From Taklimakanibacter sp021828105 (GTDB lineage Bacteria > Pseudomonadota > Alphaproteobacteria > Rhizobiales > Aestuariivirgaceae), in assembly GCA_021828105.1 (NCBI GenBank), contig JAKATG010000021.1:62001-126000 (forward strand): 64,000 bases of DNA. Reading direction: 5' to 3'. Numbering within the stretch: position 1 is the first letter of the stretch; each line of letters begins with the position of its first letter. The position numbers were made by a program, and so were the translations under genes. The notes under the pieces are model-generated. The model worked only from the letters and a program-made list of their open reading frames with translations. It was not told where the DNA came from and did not search any database. Shown piece by piece: positions 51,071 to 58,908 of the stretch.

Positions 51071-54000
51071 TCATGAACACCCGCTGGTCGAGCCGCAGGT
51101 GTCGCATTTGAGGCAGGTGCCGTTGCGCACCATCGTGTAATTGCCGCATTCATTGCAGCTGTCGCCCTCATAGCCCTTCATGCGGGCCTCGGTGCGCCGG
51201 TCGAGCTCCAGCGTGGCGGGCGCGGCATGGACATGCACGTGCTCTTCGTGATGCTCATGCACATGCGCCTCGGCGACGGCGAGCGCCGATGTGCCGTAGG
51301 TCTCCGCGGCACGCATCTGCAGCGCATGGGCGGGCGATGATGAGGCCGTGGTGCTGCCGGTCGGCATCACGACGACATTGCGCAGGTTGAGGTTCTGCCG
51401 GCGCACGAAGCCCGAGGACAGGACCTTGGCGGCCGGCACCGGGACCGGAGCAGGGGGCGGCGCGCTGCCGTCCTCGACACCCTTGCCGAGCGCGTCGAAG
51501 CCGATATCGGAGGGCTCGACATGGGCGAGGTCGTGGCGGCCGAGATAGGAGACCGCGAGCTCGCGGAACACGTAGTCGAGGATCGAGGTCGCGTTCTTGA
51601 TCGACTGGTTGCCCTGGACGAGGCCTGCCGGCTCGAAGCGCGTGAAGGTGAAGGCCTCGACGAACTTCTCGAGCGGCACGCCATATTGCAGACCGGTCGA
51701 CACCGCGATGGCGAAATTATTCATCATGGCGCGCAGCGCCGTGCCTTCCTTGTGCATGTCGATGAAGATCTCGCCCAGCCTGCCATCCTCATATTCGCCG
51801 GTATGCAGATAGACCTTGTGGCCGCCGACGATCGCCTTCTGGGTATAGCCCTTGCGGCGCTGCGGCATGACCTCGCGCTCGCGCTTGACCATCACCTCGA
51901 CGATCTTCTCGACCACGGTCTCGATGCGCTGCACTTGCGGCCTGCCCGCCAGCGTCTCGGCCAGGTCGTCCTCGGCCTCGTCATCCTCGATGAGCTGGGC
52001 CGAAAGCGGCTGGGAGAGCTTCGAGCCGTCGCGATAGAGCGCATTGGCCTTGAGCGCCAGCTTCCAGGACAGGAGATAGGCCTCGTTGCATTCCTCGACC
52101 GAGGCGTCGTTCGGCATGTTGATGGTCTTGGAGATGGCGCCCGAGATGAAGGGCTGGGACGCGGCCATCATGCGGATGTGGCTCTCGACCGAGAGATAGC
52201 GCTTGCCGAGCCGGCCGCAGGGATTGGCGCAGTCGAAGACCGGCAGGTGCTCGTCCTTGAGACCCGGCGCTCCTTCGAGCGTCATGGCGCCGCAAACATG
52301 GATATTGGCGCGCTCGATATCGGCCCTGGAGAAGCCGAGGTGGCTCAAGAGGTCGAAGCCGAAGTCGTTCAGCTGCTCATCCGTCAGCTTGAGCGTGCCC
52401 TTGCAGAAGGCCTCGCCCAAGGTGAACTTGTTGAAGACGAACTTGATGTCGAAGGCGGAAGCGAGGCCCGCCTCGACCTTGGCGATCTCGGCATCGCCGA
52501 AGCCCTTGGCCTTGAGCGCCTGGTGGTTGATCGCCGGGCTGTCGGCGAGCGAGCCATGGCCGACCGCATAGGAGACGATGGTCTCGATCTCATCGACGCC
52601 ATAGCCCAAGGTGCGCAGCGCCTCCGGCACCGCCTGGTTGATGATCTTGAAATAACCGCCGCCGGCGAGCTTCTTGAACTTGACGAGCGCGAAATCGGGC
52701 TCGATGCCGGTCGTGTCGCAATCCATGACGAGGCCGATCGTGCCGGTGGGCGCGATGACGGTCGACTGCGCATTGCGATAGCCATGGGCCTCGCCGAGAG
52801 TGACGGCCTTGTCCCAGGCGGCACGGGCATGGGCGATGAGTGCTTTTTCGGGGCAGCTCAATTCATCGAGCGGCACGGGAGCGGTCTTCACCCCTTCATA
52901 GCCGACGGCGGCGCCATAGGCGGCGCGGCGATGGTTGCGCATCACCTTCAGCATGTGGTCGCGGTTCTTCTCGAAGCCCGGGAAGGGGCCGAGCGCCTTG
53001 GCCATTTCGGCCGAGGTGGCATAGGCGATGCCGGTCATGATGGCCGAGATGGCGCCGCAAATGGCGCGGCCTTCATGGCTGTCATAGGGTATGCCGGCGG
53101 TCATGAGCAGGCCGCCGATATTGGCGAAGCCCAGGCCCAGCGTGCGGAACTCGTAGGAGAGCCTGGCGATCTCCTTGGACGGGAACTGCGCCATCAGCAC
53201 GGAGATCTCGAGCACGATGGTCCACAGGCGCACGCCATGCTCGAAGGAGGCGACGTCGAAGGTGCCGTCGCCCTGGCGGAACTGCAGGAGGTTGAGGGAG
53301 GCGAGGTTGCAGGCCGTGTCGTCGAGGAACATGTATTCCGAGCACGGGTTGGAGGCGCGGATCTCGCCTGAGGCCGGGCAGGTGTGCCAGTCGTTGATGG
53401 TGGTGTGGAACTGGATGCCGGGATCGGCCGAGGCCCAGGCGGCATAGCCGATCTTGTCCCACAGCGCGCGCGCCGGCAGCGTCTTGGTGGTCTTGCCGGT
53501 GAGGCGCGAGGTCAGCTCCCAATTGCGGTCGCTTTCCACCGCATTGAGGAAGTCGTCGGTGACGCGCACCGAATTATTGGAATTCTGGCCGGAGACGGTG
53601 CGATAGGCCTCGCCGTCCCAGTCGGTGTCATAGGTATCGAAGCTGATGTCCTTGTAGCCCTGGCGCGCGAACTGGATGACCCGCTTGATGTAGTTGTCGG
53701 GCACCATGTTGCGGCGCGCATCCTTGACGGCGCGCTTGAGCGCCGGGTTCTTCTCGATCTCGAAGCAATCGGTGCCCGAGCCTTCGCAATTGACGCAGGC
53801 CTTCATGATCTGGGTGAGCGCCTTGCGCACGGTCTTCGAGCCGGTGACGAGGGCCGCGACCTTCTGCTCTTCCTTCACCTTCCAGTCGATATAGTCTTCG
53901 ACATCGGGGTGATCGATGTCGACCACGACCATCTTGGCGGCGCGGCGCGTGGTGCCGCCCGATTTGATGGCGCCCGCGGCCCGATCGCCGATCTTGAGGA

Positions 54001-54769
54001 AACTCATGAGGCCGGAGGACTTGCCGCCGCCCGAAAGCCGCTCGTTCTCGCCGCGCAGCTTGGAGAAATTGGAGCCGGTGCCCGAGCCGTATTTGAACAG
54101 GCGCGCCTCGCGCACCCACAGATCCATGATGCCGCCCTCATTGACGAGGTCGTCCTCGATCGACTGGATGAAGCAGGCATGAGGCTGGGGATGCTCATAG
54201 GCCGACTTCGACTTGACGAGCTTGCCGGTTTCGAAGTCGACGTAATAGTGGCCTTGGCCGGGGCCATCGATGCCATAGGCCCAGTGCAGGCCGGTATTGA
54301 ACCATTGCGGCGAGTTGGGCGCGCATTTCTGGGTGGCGAGCATGTAGCAGAGCTCGTCATAGAAGGCGCGGGCGTCTTCTTCGGTGTCGAAATAGCCGCC
54401 CTTCCAGCCCCAATAGGTCCAGGTGCCGGCCAGCCGGTTGAAGACTTCCTTGGAGCTGACTTCGCCGCGGGTGCGCTCCTTGGGCGTAAGGGCGGCCAAG
54501 GCGGCGTCATCGGGGGCCGAACGCCAGAGCCAGGAGGGAACGGTCTCTTCCTCGACGCGCTTCAAGGCCGCAGGCACGCCCGCCTTGCGGAAATATTTCT
54601 GCGCCAGGATGTCTGAAGCGACCTGGCTCCAGGAAGCCGGCACCTCGATGTCCTCCAGGCGGAAGACGATCGAGCCGTCGGGGTTTTTGATCTCGCTCAC
54701 CGCCTTTCGGAAATCCAGACCTTCGTAGGCATCCTGACCCGGTTGTGTGTAGCGGCGCTCGATCTTCAT
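51071..54769 (-). CDS. nrdJ: vitamin B12-dependent ribonucleotide reductase
   Basis: The 1232-residue class II enzyme reduces ribonucleotides with adenosylcobalamin, with or without oxygen. It has CAPNSPQWFNTG near residue 150, the GSGTGSNFSKLRG block, NPCSEYMFLDDTACNLASLNL and the ATP/B12 region further on. The C-terminus ends in two CxxC pairs (SCNECGNY and CLKCDTCGSTSGC), the zinc ribbon found in these enzymes. The ATG has GAGGGAA upstream. Two NrdR boxes and a DnaA box lie in the 300 bp before it. No nrdAB genes are visible in the window. Confidence 0.96.
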   Translation of the reverse strand: MKIERRYTQPGQDAYEGLDFRKAVSEIKNPDGSIVFRLEDIEVPASWSQVASDILAQKYFRKAGVPAALKRVEEETVPSWLWRSAPDDAALAALTPKERTRGEVSSKEVFNRLAGTWTYWGWKGGYFDTEEDARAFYDELCYMLATQKCAPNSPQWFNTGLHWAYGIDGPGQGHYYVDFETGKLVKSKSAYEHPQPHACFIQSIEDDLVNEGGIMDLWVREARLFKYGSGTGSNFSKLRGENERLSGGGKSSGLMSFLKIGDRAAGAIKSGGTTRRAAKMVVVDIDHPDVEDYIDWKVKEEQKVAALVTGSKTVRKALTQIMKACVNCEGSGTDCFEIEKNPALKRAVKDARRNMVPDNYIKRVIQFARQGYKDISFDTYDTDWDGEAYRTVSGQNSNNSVRVTDDFLNAVESDRNWELTSRLTGKTTKTLPARALWDKIGYAAWASADPGIQFHTTINDWHTCPASGEIRASNPCSEYMFLDDTACNLASLNLLQFRQGDGTFDVASFEHGVRLWTIVLEISVLMAQFPSKEIARLSYEFRTLGLGFANIGGLLMTAGIPYDSHEGRAICGAISAIMTGIAYATSAEMAKALGPFPGFEKNRDHMLKVMRNHRRAAYGAAVGYEGVKTAPVPLDELSCPEKALIAHARAAWDKAVTLGEAHGYRNAQSTVIAPTGTIGLVMDCDTTGIEPDFALVKFKKLAGGGYFKIINQAVPEALRTLGYGVDEIETIVSYAVGHGSLADSPAINHQALKAKGFGDAEIAKVEAGLASAFDIKFVFNKFTLGEAFCKGTLKLTDEQLNDFGFDLLSHLGFSRADIERANIHVCGAMTLEGAPGLKDEHLPVFDCANPCGRLGKRYLSVESHIRMMAASQPFISGAISKTINMPNDASVEECNEAYLLSWKLALKANALYRDGSKLSQPLSAQLIEDDEAEDDLAETLAGRPQVQRIETVVEKIVEVMVKREREVMPQRRKGYTQKAIVGGHKVYLHTGEYEDGRLGEIFIDMHKEGTALRAMMNNFAIAVSTGLQYGVPLEKFVEAFTFTRFEPAGLVQGNQSIKNATSILDYVFRELAVSYLGRHDLAHVEPSDIGFDALGKGVEDGSAPPPAPVPVPAAKVLSSGFVRRQNLNLRNVVVMPTGSTTASSSPAHALQMRAAETYGTSALAVAEAHVHEHHEEHVHVHAAPATLELDRRTEARMKGYEGDSCNECGNYTMVRNGTCLKCDTCGSTSGCS

Positions 54770-54999
54770 AGTTTCCCTCGTTCTTCTTCAACAGTTGGCC
54801 TGAGGTGGACGCGCAGGACTCCACCCACCGGCTTCTATTCACCCGTGTTTGACGACGCAGAACTCCCCATCCCCGGGAACGACACCCCCGCGGATCAAGC
54901 AGCATTATTTTGGGTTTTTCGTTGTGTGAGAGCCGGCTTTTGCCCCGGTTCTCGGTACCCCTCAGCCTCAGGACTCAATCTATTACATCGTCATATGAA

Positions 55000-55046
55000 C
55001 GTCAACAGATAGTGTGTTACCAAAACCCTAACACTATATCTTGTGT
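55000..55046 (-). promoter_or_regulatory. two NrdR boxes upstream of nrdJ
   Basis: ACACTATATCTTGTGT (55031-55046) is a near-perfect NrdR box, and CGTCAACAGATAGTGT (55000-55015) is a weaker one with about 11 of 16 consensus bases. Their starts are exactly 31 bp apart, three helical turns, the spacing at which NrdR binds as a cooperative pair. NrdR represses reductase genes when dATP is high. The sites lie about 230-280 bp from the ATG. Confidence 0.75.
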
Positions 55047-55065
55047 CCACAGCTTGACGGTGGCT

Positions 55066-55074
55066 TGTGGATAA
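55066..55074 (-). promoter_or_regulatory. perfect DnaA box next to the NrdR boxes
   Basis: TGTGGATAA is the exact reverse complement of the DnaA consensus TTATCCACA. A weaker, opposite-facing site (GTGTCCACA, 7 of 9) is at 55043-55051, overlapping the NrdR box. DnaA controls reductase genes in E. coli, so DnaA may link nrdJ to replication here. A role in origin function is not suggested by anything else nearby. Confidence 0.55.
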
Positions 55075-55324
55075 GTGAGAGTGCGCCACGATTCGGCAGA
55101 CCCTCGCAAGCAAACCTTGAGCTTGACTGAAAAAACGCGGGAAAAGGGGCCGATTCTCGAGGGTGTGATTATGGGGCCTTCCACAAGCGCGGCGCCGGAG
55201 GCGAGGACAGTGATCCCAGAAGTCGCTCACCAGCCCATGTCCATTTGCGCCAGTCGCTTCTTGACATCGTGGGCCAAAGCGTGGTTCGGGAAATATCAGA
55301 ATTAGAAAGTGTGCCCGCAGTTCA

Positions 55325-55345
55325 TGGCCGGACTTGATCCGGCCA
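55325..55345. repeat. GC-rich inverted repeat TGGCCGGA-CTTGA-TCCGGCCA
   Basis: Arms of 8 bp pair perfectly around CTTGA. The form CATGGCCGGACTTGATCCGGCCA is a common dispersed intergenic hairpin in alphaproteobacterial genomes, to my knowledge. It is not linked to a T-tract. Only one copy is seen in this window. Confidence 0.5.
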
Positions 55346-55398
55346 CAGTCATTACCGGCACGTTGTTTTATAATTCGCTCCCCAAATGGAACCGTCAT

Positions 55399-55716
55399 AT
55401 GACCAGAACGCCTTGCCAAAACGCGGCGACGATCACCGCGTTGTTCGCCACCATCGTCGAAACCATCCTGACGATCTTGGCGGAACTCGGCGCTTGTTGC
55501 CGGGAGGTCGCGCTGCTGCGCCACAAAGCGGGCTTCCTGGCGCCTGCGGCGAGCGCGCTCTCTGTCCTTGCGCGCAAGCGCTCGCCCGAATTCGAGAGGG
55601 CCGTCATGATGGATAACGAGCTCTCTCTGCGCGCGCGGGTGCGCGCAGCCCGGCCAGCCCTGTCGCCGGCGATTGGTGCTTCATGGGCCAGGAAAACCCG
55701 AGGCAAAGGATATTGA
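55399..55716 (+). CDS. doubtful hypothetical ORF
   Basis: A frame of 105 residues starts at ATG 55399 (MTRTPCQNAATITALFATIVETILTILAEL) with a possible hydrophobic N-terminal helix and an arginine-rich C-terminus. No Shine-Dalgarno or family match is evident, and an overlapping minus-strand frame (55395-55760) of similar quality exists. It may be spurious. The gap after it (55717-55826) is empty. Confidence 0.25.
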   Translation: MTRTPCQNAATITALFATIVETILTILAELGACCREVALLRHKAGFLAPAASALSVLARKRSPEFERAVMMDNELSLRARVRAARPALSPAIGASWARKTRGKGY

Positions 55717-55826
55717 AAGGGTATTTGAAAGGGTAATTTATCGGCAGTGAGGGCATGCATGTCCTCACGTAAAGAACTGGCGCGGCTTTGTCCCGGTTAG
55801 TGAATTCTTTGTCGGCAACGGAACGG

Positions 55827-57074
55827 CTAGTTGAGTCTTCGCATCAGGATGTCGATGGCCGCGGCCAGTTGCGGATCCGCACCCTTGGCATAGCGGATAT
55901 CGAAAGGCACATCATGGTCGGGTGAGACCCCAACGCCCTCCAGCCGCTCATTGTCGACCGCGACGTCGGCGACGGCGATCAGCAGCAGGTCGCCGTTGGC
56001 TTGCATGAAGGCGCGCCCGGCCAGCACCGCGCCGGCGCTTCTCGTTCCCACGATCTCGCCATAGCCATATTTCTTGAAACCGTAGGCCAGTATTTCCTTG
56101 CCGCTGCGCGTGCCGCTGTTGATGATGAGGATGACGGGCTTGCGCCATCGCGCATTCACGGTCTCGGCGCCGTCGCGCCCGGTGAGCGTCATGGTCGGCC
56201 CGCGCGCGTTGAAGATGTCGAGATAGTCGGGCTGAGCGCCGCCCCAGCCGTCGCGCAGGTCCCAGATGAGGGCGTCGGCGTCCTTGAATTTCCCGCCGAT
56301 GAGCTCTTCGAGAAGCTCCTGATACTGGCGTCGCGCATAGGACCAGATGTGGACATAGCCCAGTTTGCGGCCGTCCTTTTCGATGAGGCGGGCGCCGTTC
56401 TGCATGGCGGCGAGGAAGGTTTCATTGGGGCGCAGGGCTTGCGGAACGACCTCGACGGTCGTGAGCGGGCCCTGCGCCTCGCGCCGGATCGCAAGCCGGA
56501 CTTTCCGCCCGGCCTTGTCGGCGAAAGATCGGACGGGAGCGAAAGACGAGCCGTCGGCGGTGACGATCTCATCGCCCACCATGAGCCCGGCCCGTGCCGC
56601 CGGAAAGCCATCGAATATGCCGCTGATGAAATGCCGCCCGTCGATCACGCGCGTGACCATGCCGACGCCTTGATAGGTGACTTCGCCCTTGGCGAAGCGT
56701 TTCTCGAGGTCGCGCCTGAGGCTTCCCGCGAAGATGTCGGCGAGGTCGTAATAGGCGATCTCGTCCGGTGTGTAATAGCCGGTATGGGAGGCATCGAGCT
56801 CCGCCAGCATCGTATTGATGATCCGGGCCACATCGGCGCCGGGCGCGCCGGCGCGCGCCCGATATTTCTGACCCGTGGCGTTCCAGTCGAGGCCCTTGAG
56901 CTTGGCATCGTAGAAGGACTCGCGCACATCCTGCCAGGCTTCATCGAAAGCTTTCACATTCACTGCCGAAACAGTGGCTTCTCGGGCTTGCGTTTCGGCG
57001 GCCACGGGCGATGGAATGACGATCGCGCAAGCGAGCATGGCTGCCGCAAGCAGGGAAAACCAGCATCTCGGCAT
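55827..57074 (-). CDS. S41 family (tail-specific) protease, exported
   Basis: The 415-residue protein has a signal peptide (to about VAAETQ), a helical N-terminal part, a PDZ domain (GVGMVTRVIDGRHFISGIFDGFPAARAGLMVGDEIV) and an S41 catalytic domain. The Ser-Lys dyad is in NSGTRSGKEILAYGFKKYG, with DLRDGWGGAQPDY as the substrate-facing block. It should act in the periplasm, like CtpA-type proteases; the substrate is unknown. The ATG at 57074 has Shine-Dalgarno GGAGG; a GTG-type upstream start is not needed. It is 75 bp downstream of the MFS gene on the same strand. Confidence 0.9.
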   Translation of the reverse strand: MPRCWFSLLAAAMLACAIVIPSPVAAETQAREATVSAVNVKAFDEAWQDVRESFYDAKLKGLDWNATGQKYRARAGAPGADVARIINTMLAELDASHTGYYTPDEIAYYDLADIFAGSLRRDLEKRFAKGEVTYQGVGMVTRVIDGRHFISGIFDGFPAARAGLMVGDEIVTADGSSFAPVRSFADKAGRKVRLAIRREAQGPLTTVEVVPQALRPNETFLAAMQNGARLIEKDGRKLGYVHIWSYARRQYQELLEELIGGKFKDADALIWDLRDGWGGAQPDYLDIFNARGPTMTLTGRDGAETVNARWRKPVILIINSGTRSGKEILAYGFKKYGYGEIVGTRSAGAVLAGRAFMQANGDLLLIAVADVAVDNERLEGVGVSPDHDVPFDIRYAKGADPQLAAAIDILMRRLN

Positions 57075-57149
57075 GAAGTAACCTCCGCGAACCATCGCCC
57101 GCAGGCTAGCATCGCGCGGCCGAGGCCGAAGTCACATTTCTGCGACGCG

Positions 57150-58703
57150 TCAGTGCCGGCGGGTAAAGTCGCCGGAAGGCTGATCCAGTTTCCTGACGAA
57201 TAGCAAAGCCACGAGGCCGGTGAGCGTGATGGCCGCCAGCAGCGCCCAGGCATCGTTGGTGGCCATCACCAGCGAATGCTTCTCGAGATCGGGCATGAGG
57301 TCGAGGAGCCGCATGGAATCGAGACCGCCTTCGATATCGGCGGGGGTCAGCCCGAAGAGGTCGAGGGTCTGGGGATCGCCGGCCTTGAGCTTATCGGTGA
57401 GGGCCTCGGCATGTTCCGGTCCGCGCGTGAACATGACGGTGTCGATGAGCGATATGCCGATGGCGCCGCCTAGATTGCGCATCATGTTGAACAGGCTGCT
57501 GCCGTCGCCGATCTGATGCTGAGCGAGACCGCCCAGCGCGATATGGGTGGGCGCCAGGAGGCACAGCATGACCGAGGCGCCGCGGATGACCTGCGGCCAG
57601 AACATCTCATTATAGTCGGTATCGGCCGTCTGCTGGGCGCTGAGGCCTAGCCCTAAGGCGAAGACGGTGAAGCCCAGGATCGTCAGCCAGCGGGCGTCGA
57701 CATGTTTTTCGAGCTGCACCGCGACCGGCGCCATCAGGAGCTGGGCGGCGCCCGTCACCAGCATGATCTCGCCGATGCGCAAGGGGCCGTGGCCGCGCAC
57801 GAAGGAGAGAAAGACCGGCATGAGATAGACCATGCCGAAGAGCGAGGCGCCGAGCGCGAAGCTCAAGATGCATCCGGCGGCGAAATTGCGGTTGCCGAGG
57901 AGGGCGATATCGACGACGGCATTCTCGCCCTTGAGGGCGCGCTGGACAAAGGCGGCGGCGAGGATGACGGTTGCTGCGAGAAGTCCGAGCACCGTGCCCG
58001 AGGTCCAGCCGTCATCGGGCGCCTGCTTGAGGGCGATCTCAAAAGCGGCAAGGGCCAGAGCGAGACAGATGAGGGAGAGCCAATCGAGGCTTCTTAGCCC
58101 GGTGAGGTCACGGGGTTCAGGGGCGAAGCTCACGAAGGCGATGGCGATGGCGACGATCCCGGGCAGGACATTGATGAGAAAGAGCCAGTGCCAGGATGTG
58201 GTCTCGGTGATCCAGCCGCCGACGACCGGTCCAAGCGTCGGCGCCAGCACCGCGACCACGCCGGCAATCGTGGTCGCGAGCGGATGGTTTTGGCGCGGGA
58301 ACAGCAGGAATATGGCGGCGAAGACCAGGGGGATGAGGACGCCGCCGGCAAAGCCCTGGATGACTCGCGCCGCGATCAGCGAGACGAAATCGAAGCTCAC
58401 CGCGCAGGCGATGGAGGCGAGCGTAAAGACGGCCAAGGCGATGATGAAGGTCCGCTTGAGGCCGAGCGTGCGGATGAACAGGCCGGTCAGCGGAATGGCG
58501 ATGATCTCGGCGATGAGATAGGCGGTTTGAATCCAGCTCATCCGATCGGCGCCGATGGCGAGCGCCTCCTCGATCACGGCGAGCGAGGTCACCACGACCT
58601 GGATGTCGAGGATCGCCATGAACATGCCGATGCACATGGCGGCAAAGCCCGCCCAGCTGGCGGCGGTGGCGGTCAGTCGATCGGGAGAGGACGGGGAGGT
58701 CAT
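57150..58703 (-). CDS. MFS transporter of the DHA2 (EmrB) family
   Basis: The 517-residue protein has 14 predicted membrane segments and the DHA2 motifs: FMAILDIQVVVTSLAVIEEAL in segment 1, the GLKRTFIIALAVFTLASIAC loop motif A, and GPVVGGWITETTSWHWLFLINVLPG in segment 5. Family members pump out drugs or hydrophobic toxins with protons, often with an EmrA-like adaptor, which is absent here. The ATG at 58703 (MTSPSSPD) fits the family; the first 39 residues of the longer frame are not conserved. Confidence 0.9.
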   Translation of the reverse strand: MTSPSSPDRLTATAASWAGFAAMCIGMFMAILDIQVVVTSLAVIEEALAIGADRMSWIQTAYLIAEIIAIPLTGLFIRTLGLKRTFIIALAVFTLASIACAVSFDFVSLIAARVIQGFAGGVLIPLVFAAIFLLFPRQNHPLATTIAGVVAVLAPTLGPVVGGWITETTSWHWLFLINVLPGIVAIAIAFVSFAPEPRDLTGLRSLDWLSLICLALALAAFEIALKQAPDDGWTSGTVLGLLAATVILAAAFVQRALKGENAVVDIALLGNRNFAAGCILSFALGASLFGMVYLMPVFLSFVRGHGPLRIGEIMLVTGAAQLLMAPVAVQLEKHVDARWLTILGFTVFALGLGLSAQQTADTDYNEMFWPQVIRGASVMLCLLAPTHIALGGLAQHQIGDGSSLFNMMRNLGGAIGISLIDTVMFTRGPEHAEALTDKLKAGDPQTLDLFGLTPADIEGGLDSMRLLDLMPDLEKHSLVMATNDAWALLAAITLTGLVALLFVRKLDQPSGDFTRRH

Positions 58704-58908
58704 GCGTTGATCGGAACCGGGCGCTGGAAGGTGATGAATAGCAAAGACAGGCGCTTTATTCGAGGATGACAGGATCAAGCGATTCGGCGTAGTCAGACCT
58801 TTACGCCTTGTTCTCGACACGAGGTTTTTGGTAAGTCGGCCCCACCATCCCCCGAGGCCCCATCGTAATAACCTTGTGACTTTCCTGACTTAACGAACCA
58901 CCGGCCGC

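Larger units (their letters stand above)
54770..55398. other. 629-bp spacer upstream of nrdJ
   Basis: This gap holds the nrdJ control region. The NrdR boxes (55000-55046) and the DnaA box (55066-55074) are listed separately. No cobalamin riboswitch box is obvious by eye. The rest, with a hairpin repeat at 55325-55345, shows no gene that I can support. Confidence 0.6.

Noticed and set aside
51521..53371. A 616-residue plus-strand frame inside nrdJ.
   Set aside because: Antisense shadow of the ribonucleotide reductase; no start signals or family match.
54770..55020. Possible cobalamin riboswitch before the B12-dependent reductase.
   Set aside because: I could not find the conserved B12 box or its paired helices by eye; a covariance-model search would decide.
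55395..55760. A minus-strand frame of 121 codons after the nrdJ spacer.
   Set aside because: It has no recognisable start signal or domain and overlaps an equally weak plus-strand frame.
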